A stretch of 64,000 nucleotides of DNA. It comes from Leptolyngbyaceae cyanobacterium C42_A2020_001. Its GTDB lineage: Bacteria; Cyanobacteriota; Cyanobacteriia; Leptolyngbyales; Leptolyngbyaceae. The notes below the pieces were generated by a model. The model had not been told where the DNA came from. It ran no database searches and saw only the letters and a program-made list of their open reading frames with translations. This document shows positions 1-8,827 of this stretch, in pieces. The stretch spans positions 1 through 64,000 of the forward strand of contig JACYLN010000019.1 in assembly GCA_015272515.1 (NCBI GenBank), read 5' to 3'. The translations under genes were made by a program, and so were the position numbers. Numbering within the stretch: the first letter of the stretch is position 1; the number at the start of each line of letters is the position of its first letter.

Positions 1-172
1 TGAGCAGAGCACCCTGCAACTACCGACTATTATCTCTTATTTCCCAACAGGTCTACTACATATCTTTGGCTACGCTGCCGTAGAGATATCCCAAACTTCT
101 TGCTAGTGTACTTGTTCACAGACACTCCCTTAAAATCACAATCTGTACAAGCAATAGCATTGTAAGCCTTCT

Positions 173-257
173 GCCTAACGGTAAAGTTGTGCGGCGGCCG
201 ACAAACTTGAATTCCCACCGATAATCTCTTTCCGGCTGCACCAACGAAGTGTTGGGC
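173..257 (-). other. attC-like recombination site (candidate)
   Basis: Read on the minus strand this 85-bp stretch starts with GCCCAAC and ends with GTTAGGC, matching the integron R'' (RYYYAAC) and R' (GTTRRRY) boxes. Inside lie GTTGGTGC (245-238) and GCACAAC (192-186), which pair with one extra unpaired base in the first box, as known attC sites do. The spacers are 5 and 6 nt. The stop codon of the esterase remnant lies about 12 bp before it, the usual cassette arrangement. The match is to the attC consensus only; no integrase is in the window and chance or decay cannot be excluded. Confidence 0.4.
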
Positions 258-269
258 GGCTCTTTTGCA

Positions 270-689
270 TTAACGAGATCGCTCCCACACCTGCTGCCAG
301 AGGTCAAGCCGTTGCTTGAGCGGATCAGTTCCGGCAGTAATACCGCTATTGGTGAACTGCATCAGGCGATCGACTGCCGGATTATGCTGTTCCCACATTG
401 GTCGTCCCCCGCCATTTGGATTCCCTGTTTTACCAAATTGCGCCCAGTAGCCACTTGTCAGATCCGCCATTTGGCGATCGCTGGGTGTGACGGCAAAATT
501 TGGGATGCCCTGAGCTAAGGGTTGAATTGCATCAGGCACATTGAAGGCAAAAGGAATCTCGCAGCCATGACGAGTGCCCATGTCTCGACCTCGCATCCCT
601 TGGAACACATAGGCATAGCGATAGAGCCAAACGGGTTGACCAGCCTGCGCCATTTCAGATGTCAAGCGATGGAAACAAACATACACCTT
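270..689 (-). pseudogene. C-terminal remnant of a type-B carboxylesterase
   Basis: About 140 residues match the end of type-B carboxylesterases (para-nitrobenzyl esterase-like). Visible are the RLTSEMAQAGQPVWLYRY segment, the catalytic-histidine motif GTRHGCEIPF and the final FGKTGNPNG...RLDLWQQVWE. Such enzymes normally have about 500 residues with the nucleophile GESAGG in the N-terminal half; all of that is missing. An in-frame stop lies about 25 bp upstream of the GTG that opens the ORF, and no further esterase sequence is seen beyond it. It is most likely a non-functional fragment. It ends just before an attC-like site, so it may be a damaged cassette. Confidence 0.7.
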
Positions 690-754
690 ACAAGAACCGC
701 TACGATGATGTCTTCAGCCGAAACGACAAAGCAGCCCAACAACTTATTTATGCC

Positions 755-860
755 GAAATTTTCTGGATAATCCGCTTAAGTAGGGCATTATCGAGAAGTT
801 TTCTGCATACTTCACTCAAGTAGGATATTATCGAGAAATTTTCCACATAATATCCCTATG
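755..860. repeat. Degenerate ~40-bp tandem repeat, 2.7 copies
   Basis: Three consecutive units share the pattern GAAATTTTCTGxATAxT followed by CxxAAGTAGGxxATTATC. Units run roughly 755-792, 793-832 and 833-860, the last one partial. It lies in the gene-free stretch 690-983, where nothing else is recognisable. Its function is unknown; it may be the junction of an old insertion, since it abuts the truncated esterase. Confidence 0.55.
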
Positions 861-983
861 TAAAGTTGCTTAACCGAGTTCGAGAGGTCATATCCCCAAT
901 GGGACGAATCAACCCATACTCTTCTAATAAATTATTACGATGATGTATCCACGAATTCTATGGTGCCAGAGTGCGATCGCACC

Positions 984-2315
984 CTATTTTCGCAACTTAG
1001 CTTGAGCCGATTTCAGCATCACCTGAGCCTCAGTATAAACGGTCGTATCTTTTTGTACTTTCTTTAGTTCGCTGATAATTCTTTGCATCTCACTCACTTG
1101 TTGACGATTTAAGGCTTTTGCACTATCAGGAATGGATGCAATGAGAGATTGAGTGAGCTGCTGAGCGCGTTCATAGGATTCTACAGAGGTTTGTTCTTGG
1201 ACTAATCTCAGCCGAGTGCTAGAAAGTTTCTGCTTGTATTTCTCCAGCAATTTTCGAGAGGCAACAAAATCAGGATCGTTTACCTCAATGGTGTTAATTT
1301 GGGCGATCGCGTCCTCCCAAAGTTTCACCGCTTCCTGCCATTCTGCTGCGGTTTGCACTGGCTTATTGGAGAACTTCTGCGCCGTTTCTGCCGCTAGTTT
1401 AGAGGCTTGAATTACACTGCCAGAACGCACATTGTCTGCCGTAAAGCCTGCCACCTGTTGAAAATCGCGCTCGTAAGCGATCAATTTCGTTCGAGCAGTT
1501 TTGCCTGCAAGCGTTTCAGAGGGCAGCGCCCGCAGGTCATCCATGCCCTGTTGCCATTGCGCCAGCACCGTTTGCTTTTGAGCAATGTCATTCACCTGTT
1601 GATACTGTTGTTTCGCAGTAGCGATCGTCTGCTCTGCTTCAGTTAATTTGGTTTGGGCATTCTTTTCTTGAAACAGCGTTGCCTGCATCCGTGCCACATT
1701 TTTGCGTGCCTGCTGAAACTCATCCAGCGTAAACCGCCAGCTACATTGAAACCAACTGCAATAGGTGCCGGGGTAGTAACCCAGGAACCAGACAGGCAAG
1801 GCATCCAGATGCTTTTGTGCCTGCTCGACTCTGGTAGCACCCAGTTCAAAATCTGCCGGACTGGTGGCTTGATTCACCAGTTGATCCGCTTGTTCCGTTG
1901 CCGCGATCGCCTGCCGATAGTTGTGATCCATGCTGATGAAACTGGGCAGCAGTACCATGGGCATCGTTTTTGCGACCGGGTATCGAATCATCGGGTAGGG
2001 CAAGTTGAGAACCCAAACACCGCCGACAATGCTTGTGAGCGCGATCGCCCCCCACTTGATCTGGTTGAGCAGTTTGGATGGCGGACGGTTGGCTTTTGCT
2101 GCCTTGCGTAACACTTTCTCATCGAAGTCGGGGAACAAATCGTCGAGCGAGTCTTTCAATTCCTCAACCGTTAAAGGATTTCCCGGTCTTGCACACAACT
2201 TTTCCAGGCGTTTCAGTGCAATTTCTTGTTGCACCTGACCAGCGGGGCTGCTAGCGCATCGGCGTTGAATCTCCGCTTTCAAAATTTCAAAGGCAGACTG
2301 ATTGAGGCAAACCAT
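984..2315 (-). CDS. Coiled-coil protein with one membrane segment, unknown function
   Basis: The 443-residue protein starts at ATG 2315; the ORF track extends 5 codons further to a TTG with no better support. Residues 1-80 form a mostly helical cytoplasmic region. One hydrophobic segment follows (about 87-106, IALTSIVGGVWVLNLPYP). The rest, about 330 residues, is rich in Ala, Gln, Glu and Lys and reads as long alpha-helical or coiled-coil repeats (EAEQTIATAKQQYQQ and similar), presumably on the far side of the membrane. No catalytic motif is visible. The TCS-type pair of cysteines in YPGTYCSWFQCSW could form a disulfide. I do not recognise a named family; similar proteins are common in cyanobacteria. 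It is followed on the same strand by nothing until the esterase remnant. Confidence 0.75.
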   Translation of the reverse strand: MVCLNQSAFEILKAEIQRRCASSPAGQVQQEIALKRLEKLCARPGNPLTVEELKDSLDDLFPDFDEKVLRKAAKANRPPSKLLNQIKWGAIALTSIVGGVWVLNLPYPMIRYPVAKTMPMVLLPSFISMDHNYRQAIAATEQADQLVNQATSPADFELGATRVEQAQKHLDALPVWFLGYYPGTYCSWFQCSWRFTLDEFQQARKNVARMQATLFQEKNAQTKLTEAEQTIATAKQQYQQVNDIAQKQTVLAQWQQGMDDLRALPSETLAGKTARTKLIAYERDFQQVAGFTADNVRSGSVIQASKLAAETAQKFSNKPVQTAAEWQEAVKLWEDAIAQINTIEVNDPDFVASRKLLEKYKQKLSSTRLRLVQEQTSVESYERAQQLTQSLIASIPDSAKALNRQQVSEMQRIISELKKVQKDTTVYTEAQVMLKSAQAKLRK

Positions 2316-2394
2316 GAGTTGAGATGGCAACTAGTTGGATAACTTCAGTATTCCCAGGTAGTAGTACCAAACCGTAAAAATTAAGTTCGTAAAT

Positions 2395-3372
2395 CTAATT
2401 CGGAATAAACAAATCGACAATAAACGGCAGATGATCCGAATCAATATTGGCACCTACGCGAGTATCTCGAACTTGAATCTCTGGACTGACTAAAGCATGA
2501 TCAATTGGAATCCACAGGAGAGGTTTGAGCGAGGCAAGCAGAGGATGGGTACTGGCAAACTGAGTTGGCGCGGGCCAGGTGGGTAAAATGCCATATCCTT
2601 GACGAGTATTTTTCAAGCCAGTCTTACTTTTGAGTCGTTTGTAATAGGGCGACCACATTGTTGTATTTAAGTCACCAATCAGGACAATTGGAGTTTTTTG
2701 CTTTTGAATGTAATCGGTGACTTGCTGGAGTTCAGCATTGCGAAATGCCGCAAGGCTAGGTAAGGGTGGAAGCGGATGAGTAGTGACCAGCATGGCTTTA
2801 CGACCATTGACCGTGATGGTGGCAGAGATTAAATCCTGTTTCGCAGACCCGAAAAGGGTGGGATTTTCCAGCGGAATGCGGCTAAAAACAGCAATATCTT
2901 TAGGAGCTTCAAAGACATAGGGCATTTGAGTCTTGAGTGGTTCCAACGACTGTAGCCAATGCTCATCTCGTTCCTGAAACACGGCAATATCTGGTTTTTC
3001 AGCTTCGATCAACGCCAAAATTTTGTCAGGATTTTGATTTCGCACGTACAGGTTTGATAGCAGAATTCGCAGGTTATGCGATGGGGGCGCGATCGCCGAT
3101 GGCACATACCAGGGCATGACTTCAACCAATTGCAGCGCCACGCAGAATAACGCAACTAACACCCAAGTGCGATGGCGTAATAAACCCAACGGCACTAGCA
3201 GCAGTGAGCTAAGCATCAAATACTGCACCTTGAAGTGACTGGTTAATTCCAGGTAAGGATGCCATGCAACCAGACTGAGTAACGAGACGAGCGTCAACAG
3301 GACAATACCGCTACCCAGTAGCCAGACCAGGTTGCGGACAAGGGGCAGTTTAGTTAAAGGATAAGATGGCAT
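2395..3372 (-). CDS. Endonuclease/exonuclease/phosphatase-fold membrane protein
   Basis: The protein has 325 residues. The N-terminal 90 hold about three membrane helices (LVWLLGSGIVLLTLVSLLSL, MLSSLLLVPLGLL, WVLVALFCVALQLVEVM). The rest is an EEP catalytic domain. Its landmarks are visible in order: LLSNLYVRN, VFQERDEHW (metal-binding Glu), LIGDLNTTMWSPYY (Asp/Asn pair) and the closing DSDHLPFIVDL (Asp-His). The active site therefore looks intact. Membrane anchoring with the domain at the C-terminus suggests an extracytoplasmic phosphodiesterase or nuclease, possibly acting on lipids, nucleic acid or inositol-phosphate-like substrates; the substrate cannot be told. It starts at ATG 3372, 95 bp after devA on the same strand. 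Confidence 0.85.
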   Translation of the reverse strand: MPSYPLTKLPLVRNLVWLLGSGIVLLTLVSLLSLVAWHPYLELTSHFKVQYLMLSSLLLVPLGLLRHRTWVLVALFCVALQLVEVMPWYVPSAIAPPSHNLRILLSNLYVRNQNPDKILALIEAEKPDIAVFQERDEHWLQSLEPLKTQMPYVFEAPKDIAVFSRIPLENPTLFGSAKQDLISATITVNGRKAMLVTTHPLPPLPSLAAFRNAELQQVTDYIQKQKTPIVLIGDLNTTMWSPYYKRLKSKTGLKNTRQGYGILPTWPAPTQFASTHPLLASLKPLLWIPIDHALVSPEIQVRDTRVGANIDSDHLPFIVDLFIPN

Positions 3373-3467
3373 GAATAAACTGGGCGATCGCGACAGGATT
3401 AGCTACACCCAGTATTCCATCGACTCCTTAGAATCAGAGCTGACTTCATCAAAAAATGATGCCAAGA

Positions 3468-4166
3468 TTACGCTGCTGCACTTAACACCGAATTACTGGC
3501 TAATTTGCCATCTTCCATGTGCACGATGCGATCGGCAACATCCAAAATCCGGTTGTCATGCGTTACCAGCAGAATCGTGCAGCCCTGCTCTTTTGCTAAC
3601 GTTTGCATCAAGTTCACCACATCCCGCCCTGATTTACTGTCTAATGCGGCTGTCGGTTCATCTGCCAGCACAATTTTAGGATGGCTCACCAGGGCGCGGG
3701 CGATCGCCACTCGCTGTTTCTGCCCACCCGATAAATCGTCGGGATAATAGTTGAGCCGCTTGCCTAAGCCTACATGCTCCAGCATTTCTGCGGCTCGTTC
3801 ATACATCACTTGCGAAGACAGATGATTGTGCAATTCCAAGCCCATTTTGACGTTCTGTACGGCAGTCAGACTGTTATGCAAGTTATGCGCCTGAAAAATG
3901 TAGCCGTTTTTTCGACGTGCAAATGTGAGTTGTGAGGCACTGGCTCCGCACAACTCTTGACCTAATACTTGCAAACTTCCAGACTGAGCTGAGCGTAATC
4001 CACCGACTAAGGTCAGCAATGTGGTTTTTCCTGAACCAGAAGGTCCAGTCATAATCACAATTTCACCTGCACAAATATCTAAACTGACATCAAATAAAAC
4101 TTGCTTGCGGAGTTTATCTTGTCCAAAGAAGTGATTGAGATTTTGGATAGAGATGATAGGAGACAT
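3468..4166 (-). CDS. devA: DevA-family ABC transporter ATPase
   Basis: The 232-residue ATPase is the energising subunit of a DevBCA-type exporter. Walker A is GPSGSGKTTLL, the ABC signature is LSGGQKQRVAIARAL, Walker B is IVLADEPTAALD and the switch histidine is in VTHDNRI. It is close to the LolD/MacB subfamily, consistent with a partner that has an FtsX-like permease. It lies 9 bp after devC and ends the operon. In heterocyst formers one DevBCA system exports envelope glycolipids with TolC, but paralogues occur in non-differentiating species, so substrate and developmental role are inferred only by family. Confidence 0.92.
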   Translation of the reverse strand: MSPIISIQNLNHFFGQDKLRKQVLFDVSLDICAGEIVIMTGPSGSGKTTLLTLVGGLRSAQSGSLQVLGQELCGASASQLTFARRKNGYIFQAHNLHNSLTAVQNVKMGLELHNHLSSQVMYERAAEMLEHVGLGKRLNYYPDDLSGGQKQRVAIARALVSHPKIVLADEPTAALDSKSGRDVVNLMQTLAKEQGCTILLVTHDNRILDVADRIVHMEDGKLASNSVLSAAA

Positions 4167-4175
4167 GGGTAATCC

Positions 4176-5351
4176 TTAAAACATATCAGCCGGATCAGCA
4201 GATTGCAGCTTGCGGGTGGCGATCGCACCCGAAATTATGCACATAATGATCGTCAGAATCAGCACCATAATGGCTCGTGAGGCAGTCATCATGATGGGCA
4301 GGGCGGTAGCATTTGCGGCGAGTTTATAAAGCCCAATTGGCAAAATGAAGCCAGGAATGAATCCTAGGAGAGCCAGAATAATCGCTTCTTCAAAGACAAT
4401 CGCGAGTAGATATTGATTGCGATAGCCCATTGCTTTGAAGGTGGCATATTCTTTCAAATGACTATTGACATCCGTTGAAAGCACTTGATACACAATCACC
4501 ACGCCCACAACAAATGCCATTGCGGTTCCCAATCCAAAAATGAATCCAATCGGACTTTCAGTTTTCCAAAAGCTTTCTTCAAACTCGATGTATTCTTTGT
4601 GCGTTAAAACCCGCACATCATTAGCAAGATGGGCTTCAAGCTGTGCTGCAACTTGTTTCGCATCATAGCCTGGTTCTAGTTTAATTAAGCCTAAACTGGC
4701 GCTAGCAGCTTCTCGACGCGGGAAGAAGTGTAAAAAGGTTTGGTCACTGGCGATGAGAATGCCATCGGCTCCAAAAGACGCACCTAAGGCGAATAATCCA
4801 CCAATCGTGATCGTTCGGCGTTCAACTTCGGTGGTGGTTGGTTTGCCCTGCTCCACTTGCGCGATCGCTTGTTTGTAGTTGCCTCTAGAGTTGCGATCAA
4901 ACAACACCTGATCCGGCAATTTGATCACGTTCAATTGCTGGTTCACTTCGGGTAGGTTCAGCGCTGGCTGATCGGGATTAAAGGCAATCACCTGAATCGA
5001 GGTGTCTTTGCGGGTGTCGGGATGTTTCCAGGTAATGACGTTGGAATAAAACGGTTCAGCCGATTGCACACCCGGAATATCTTTTGCCTGATACAGGCGA
5101 CGACGAGAAAACGTTCCCAAATTTTGAGTATTCCGCGCCTGGGGACTGACTAACACAATATCGGCATCTAGAGCACGACTCAGTTTTGTGTTGCTGTCAT
5201 ACAATGCACTTTGAAAACCGAGTTGCATAAACATCAACACATCAGCAAAGGCAATCCCCGATAACGCCACGAGCAAGCGACTGCGTTCCTTACTCAGTTG
5301 CAGCCATCCTAGCGGAGTGCGGCGTTGAATTTGTTGAATCAGTCCTGTCAT
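4176..5351 (-). CDS. devC: DevC-family FtsX-like permease
   Basis: The 391-residue inner-membrane permease has the expected layout. One N-terminal membrane helix (around LLVALSGIAFADVLMFMQLGF) is followed by a large periplasmic domain of about 230 residues, then three C-terminal helices (FIFGLGTAMAFVVGVVIVY, FEEAIILALLGFIPGFILP, MVLILTIIMCIISGAIA). It ends with KLQSADPADMF, typical for the DevC family. Its ATG overlaps the devB stop as ATGA, showing translational coupling. It is expected to work with DevB as adaptor and DevA as ATPase. Confidence 0.92.
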   Translation of the reverse strand: MTGLIQQIQRRTPLGWLQLSKERSRLLVALSGIAFADVLMFMQLGFQSALYDSNTKLSRALDADIVLVSPQARNTQNLGTFSRRRLYQAKDIPGVQSAEPFYSNVITWKHPDTRKDTSIQVIAFNPDQPALNLPEVNQQLNVIKLPDQVLFDRNSRGNYKQAIAQVEQGKPTTTEVERRTITIGGLFALGASFGADGILIASDQTFLHFFPRREAASASLGLIKLEPGYDAKQVAAQLEAHLANDVRVLTHKEYIEFEESFWKTESPIGFIFGLGTAMAFVVGVVIVYQVLSTDVNSHLKEYATFKAMGYRNQYLLAIVFEEAIILALLGFIPGFILPIGLYKLAANATALPIMMTASRAIMVLILTIIMCIISGAIATRKLQSADPADMF

Positions 5352-6538
5352 TGTTCAATTACCGCCGTGATTTGCAAGTTGGTAAATTTTTTGGCTTGTT
5401 GGCTCGATGCTGGATCTAACCCCACATGAACTTCCACGATGCGGCTGTCAATGTTGGTGCTGGGGTCCGTGTTAACGATAGTTTGTCGCTTCACCTGGGA
5501 ATCAATCCGTTCAACTCTTCCCACCAGTTCACCGGGAATTGAATCGCTAGTGACTCGCACTCGTTGACCTGGTTTTACCTTGCTGATGTCGCTTTGATAG
5601 ACTTCGGCGATCGCGTACATCTGTTGCGTTTTACCAATCTCAGCAATGCCCTCATTAGAAACAACTTCCCCAGCGCGAGTGTGAATCGCTAAGACCTCGC
5701 CATCCATCGGCGATCGCACATAGGCTTGATCCAAATCTGCTTTTGCCCGGTTCATTGCTGCAACAGCGCGATCCACTTCCGCCTGATTCGCCCGCACATC
5801 CACCGGACGTACTTCTGCAATCCGCTCCAGGTTCGCCTGCGCCTGGTTCAGTTGCGCGGGACTGGTCGATCGAATGCGACCTAAGACTGCTTCAGCTTCT
5901 TGCACACTTCTTCGAGCCGTGTCTAGTGCTAAACGTCGCCGATCCAGATCAGACGAGGAAATCGCACCTTCTTGATACAGAGACTGATAGCGGTTAAATT
6001 CCGTTTCAGCATTTTGCAACTCCGAGGTTAAACGGGCAACCGTTGCTGATTGAGCATTAATATCCCCCTGCCGCTGCGCCTCTAGCCGAGCAATTTCAGC
6101 CCGTTGGGCATTAATTTCGCCTTGCTTGGCTCCGGCTTGAGTGATCGCAAGCTTTGCCTGTGCCACTTTCACATCTTCTTGTGCTTGTTCGTAGGCTGCC
6201 TGCAAGCGATCGCGGCTATCCAAAATCGCAACCACTTGTCCCGTTTTGACGCGATCGCCCTCCCGCACCAGCAATTGCTCCACCCGGTTGCCATTGTTTG
6301 ACGTGGGAGCCGATAGTTTTATGACTTCGCCCTGGGGTTCCAGTCTCCCCAAAGCCGTAACCGTTGTGATTTTGGCTGGAGTGACCGCTGCCGACTGACT
6401 TGCTGCTTGCTGAGTAGACTGCGATCGCCAAACTCCATACCCTGCACTGCCAGCAACCAAAACCAGCGTAGTAGCCGCAAATCCGACCCAGCGACGGGTT
6501 TTCGTCTGAGAAATGCTGTCAAGCGAACTTTGCAGCAT
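5348..6538 (-). CDS. devB: DevB-type HlyD membrane-fusion (adaptor) protein
   Basis: The 396-residue periplasmic adaptor has an N-terminal anchor (VGFAATTLVLVAGSAGYGVW). A lipoyl-like half (VTALGRLEPQGEVIKLSAP and VREGDRVKTGQVVAILDS) is followed by a long coiled-coil hairpin around residues 110-250 and a closing beta-barrel domain (AYVRSPMDGEVLAIHTRAGE). The start ATG is preceded by GGAG. It is the first gene of the devB-devC-devA operon and diverges from a TetR gene, with a palindromic operator between them, so the operon is probably repressed by that regulator. It would bridge DevC to a TolC-like outer-membrane channel, which is not in this window. Confidence 0.92.
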   Translation of the reverse strand: MLQSSLDSISQTKTRRWVGFAATTLVLVAGSAGYGVWRSQSTQQAASQSAAVTPAKITTVTALGRLEPQGEVIKLSAPTSNNGNRVEQLLVREGDRVKTGQVVAILDSRDRLQAAYEQAQEDVKVAQAKLAITQAGAKQGEINAQRAEIARLEAQRQGDINAQSATVARLTSELQNAETEFNRYQSLYQEGAISSSDLDRRRLALDTARRSVQEAEAVLGRIRSTSPAQLNQAQANLERIAEVRPVDVRANQAEVDRAVAAMNRAKADLDQAYVRSPMDGEVLAIHTRAGEVVSNEGIAEIGKTQQMYAIAEVYQSDISKVKPGQRVRVTSDSIPGELVGRVERIDSQVKRQTIVNTDPSTNIDSRIVEVHVGLDPASSQQAKKFTNLQITAVIEQ

Positions 6539-6570
6539 GGGTAAACTCCTGAACGCTATTTAGGATTAAA

Positions 6571-6618
6571 CGAAACAGTTTCGTTTCGCATAAATCTAAA
6601 CTAAACTGTTTCGTTTCG
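6571..6618. promoter_or_regulatory. Palindromic operator, likely TetR site
   Basis: A perfect palindrome CGAAACAGTTTCG lies at 6571-6583, and the half-site AxTGTTTCGTTTCG is repeated at 6605-6618, with its partner ACAGTTTCGTTTCG at 6575-6588. The two copies are 30 bp apart, about three helical turns. The site is 33 bp upstream of devB and on the promoter side of the divergent TetR gene. Binding by the neighbouring TetR protein is inferred from position and symmetry. Confidence 0.6.
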
Positions 6619-6756
6619 TGGTGTCAAGAGGTATGATGGGAGGAGTCAGGAGGTAAGGGAGATGAGGGAGGGGCGGTGTTTTATACCTATCTGCCTGGAA
6701 GTCAGAAGGATTTGAGATTACCCAATCCCCAATCTTCAATCTCTAATTATTCAATT

Positions 6757-6796
6757 CCTCCCCATCTCCCTCTTCCCCAACCTCCCCATCTCCCTC
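6757..6796. repeat. Pyrimidine-rich direct repeat
   Basis: CCTCCCCATCTCCCTC occurs at 6757-6772 and again at 6781-6796 within a longer C/T-rich stretch (about 6715-6830). The stretch can be translated in frame with the TetR gene as a proline-rich leader. This kind of low-complexity tract recurs at 11228-11260, inside the membrane-protein gene at 29.4 kb and inside the GT39 gene, so it appears to be a genome-wide element here. The leader is probably not part of the TetR protein. Confidence 0.5.
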
Positions 6797-6834
6797 ACCC
6801 CCAATCCCCGCTACCTCATCATTTCCCCCCTGTC

Positions 6835-7458
6835 ATGACCACCGCCCGCGATTTATCTCCCGAAAAAACGCAAGCCATCCTGGATGGAGCCATGCAAGAG
6901 TTTTTGGAGCATGGTTATGCAGGAGCCAGGGTGGATAAAATCGTGATGGCAGCAGGAGTGTCTAAAGCAACGGTATATCGCCACTTTCCTGATAAAGAAG
7001 CCTTGTTTACGGCGCTGATTCAGCGGATGGCAGTGAGAAAAGAACTATTCCAGATGCAAAACCTGCAATCGTTGGATGAAGAGCCAGTCGTTTTCCTAAA
7101 AAAATACGCAACTGGAATGCTGGATAATGTAGCGGGCGACCCACAAGTTCTGACGTTTCTGCGAATGATGATTGGCGAATCAGGGCGCTTCCCAGCGTTG
7201 GCGCGAGCCTTTGTCAAGAACATTGAGAAACCTAGTTTGGATTTACTCACGAAATATTTTGCGTCTCATCCCAAACTCAACATTGCCGATCCTGAAGTGG
7301 CGGCACGAGCATTCATTGGCACGCTGATTCATTTCGTCATGTTGAGGTATGTGTTGCATGGGGAGGATATTGTGCCAATTGAGCGCGATCGCCTGTTGGA
7401 TAGCCTCCTTGCTCTTCTTCTTCAGTCAAACACAGTGCAGGATCAGTCAGCTTCATAG
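6835..7458 (+). CDS. TetR/AcrR-family transcriptional regulator
   Basis: The 207-residue protein starts at ATG 6835 (MTTARDLSPEKTQAILDGAM). The ORF track begins 53 codons earlier in a repetitive proline-rich stretch that is unlikely to be translated. Residues 8-60 form the TetR helix-turn-helix, with the recognition segment VDKIVMAAGVSKATVYRHFP. The remainder is the ligand-binding and dimerisation domain, whose sequence does not identify an inducer. It diverges from devBCA, with a palindromic operator in between. This is the usual arrangement for a local repressor of an exporter and of its own gene. Confidence 0.9.
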   Translation: MTTARDLSPEKTQAILDGAMQEFLEHGYAGARVDKIVMAAGVSKATVYRHFPDKEALFTALIQRMAVRKELFQMQNLQSLDEEPVVFLKKYATGMLDNVAGDPQVLTFLRMMIGESGRFPALARAFVKNIEKPSLDLLTKYFASHPKLNIADPEVAARAFIGTLIHFVMLRYVLHGEDIVPIERDRLLDSLLALLLQSNTVQDQSAS

Positions 7459-7516
7459 GAAAAGCTATCGCCCTTGCAGTCAAGAGCGATAGCGGGTTCA
7501 AGCAAAAGTCACTCAG

Positions 7517-8827
7517 TTAGTGATGACCATTGCCATTCCGGTGACCATTACCATTACCATTGCCATTCCGGTGACCATTACCATTACCATTACCATTGCC
7601 ATTCCGGTGACCATTACCATTGCCATTGCGAATGGGAGTACCGCAAGGGTAGGTAGCAACCACGAGTTCGCGGGCGGGTGTTTCTTCCAGTTCTGAGACT
7701 TTGACTGGAGAAGCCACAAAATGATTCGGATCGGCTTTGGCAGCCAGGTAATCAGCCTGTAGCTTAGCAACCATCTCTTCCCGACGGTCATACAACCGCT
7801 TGAGGGGACGGGCCTCGCACTGGTTGATGACGTAGGCGGTCATGATCGGTAGCGCGATCGTGCTGTCGGTGTAGCAAACGATGGTGTTGGGCAGCTCCTC
7901 GGGATCCACCTTGCCCCAGCTCACAGCTTCGTTAGGGGTTGCGCCGGAAAGTCCACCCGTATCGGGGCGAGCATCAGTGATTTGAATGAAGAAGTCGTGC
8001 CCCCGTTCTTCCAAACCCAACACTTCATGCAACTGAGGCTGAGTTTGCAGCATGAAGTTCTTAGGACTGCCACCACCAATGATTAAAGCGGCGCTCTTGC
8101 CTTCCACATCTGGATTACCTGTGTCACGAGCAGCGTAGGCGATCGCAGCCGTCTCATTCACATCCAGAGAGGGATCAATCACCAACTTGTACCCTTCCAA
8201 CGACAAAGCCGCCACATTCATGCCAATCGAGCTGTCGCCCGGAGATGATGTGTAAATGGGCACACCGCACTCATACGCCGTCGCCAATAGGCAGGAGTTT
8301 TTCACGCCCACTTGCTTTTCCACCTCGCGCACGTATTTACCCAGCAAATGGTGGAATTCAGCAGTGCCCATGCGATGTTGAAAGGGTTCTGCTTTCAAGA
8401 TCTCCCGAATAAACGCATCCGTTTCTAGTAGTACGTCGTACCCAAACACAATGTCGTAAATCCGAATCCGCCCTTCTTGCCGCAGTTTCACGTCATCCAA
8501 AAAGGGACTGCTGGCAAACAAATCCAACCCTAGCCCGTAGTGAATATCGTGATACAGATTTGCGCCCGTGCTGATAATCCAATCAACAAAACCATTGCGG
8601 ATCAAAGGAGCCAGAACCGACACGCCAAATCCAGCAGGAGTCATGGCACCGGAAAGGCTAAGCCCAACCGTTACGCCGTCTGTCATCACTTCGCGAGACA
8701 AAAGGTGACAAATTTCTCGCAAACGTGCCGAGTTATAGGCAGTGAAATAACCATCAATCAAGTCAACCACGCTGATTTCCGCAGGCATGGGGGAGGGTGC
8801 GATTTTACGGCTGAGCAATTTTGACAT
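7517..8827 (-). CDS. Deoxyhypusine-synthase-like polyamine enzyme
   Basis: The 436-residue protein belongs to the deoxyhypusine synthase family, which in bacteria is usually linked to homospermidine or related polyamine biosynthesis rather than to eIF5A modification. Residues 20-385 are the NAD-binding enzyme domain; motifs include [26 protein letters not shown] and [26 protein letters not shown] carries the lysine expected to form the substrate imine. The last 40 residues are an unusual low-complexity tail of Asn-Gly repeats broken by His-Arg, encoded by a minisatellite; the catalytic domain is complete without it. It starts at ATG 8827. The gene upstream is far away, so it is probably monocistronic. 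Confidence 0.85.
   Translation of the reverse strand: MSKLLSRKIAPSPMPAEISVVDLIDGYFTAYNSARLREICHLLSREVMTDGVTVGLSLSGAMTPAGFGVSVLAPLIRNGFVDWIISTGANLYHDIHYGLGLDLFASSPFLDDVKLRQEGRIRIYDIVFGYDVLLETDAFIREILKAEPFQHRMGTAEFHHLLGKYVREVEKQVGVKNSCLLATAYECGVPIYTSSPGDSSIGMNVAALSLEGYKLVIDPSLDVNETAAIAYAARDTGNPDVEGKSAALIIGGGSPKNFMLQTQPQLHEVLGLEERGHDFFIQITDARPDTGGLSGATPNEAVSWGKVDPEELPNTIVCYTDSTIALPIMTAYVINQCEARPLKRLYDRREEMVAKLQADYLAAKADPNHFVASPVKVSELEETPARELVVATYPCGTPIRNGNGNGHRNGNGNGNGNGHRNGNGNGNGHRNGNGHH
7525..7632. repeat. Minisatellite encoding an Asn-Gly/His-Arg tail
   Basis: The plus strand shows CCATTACCATT hexamer-like units (CCATTA, CCATTG) grouped into blocks that each end with GCCATTCCGGTGA. There are at least three blocks of growing length (18, 30 and 36 bp). 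On the minus strand it codes NGNGNGHR units at the end of the deoxyhypusine-synthase-like protein. All block lengths are multiples of 3, so copy-number change would keep the frame. Confidence 0.85.

Noticed and set aside
1-172. Small minus-strand ORF 30-218 as a cassette gene
   Set aside because: It overlaps the attC-like element, has no recognisable domain and no good start; it may be chance.
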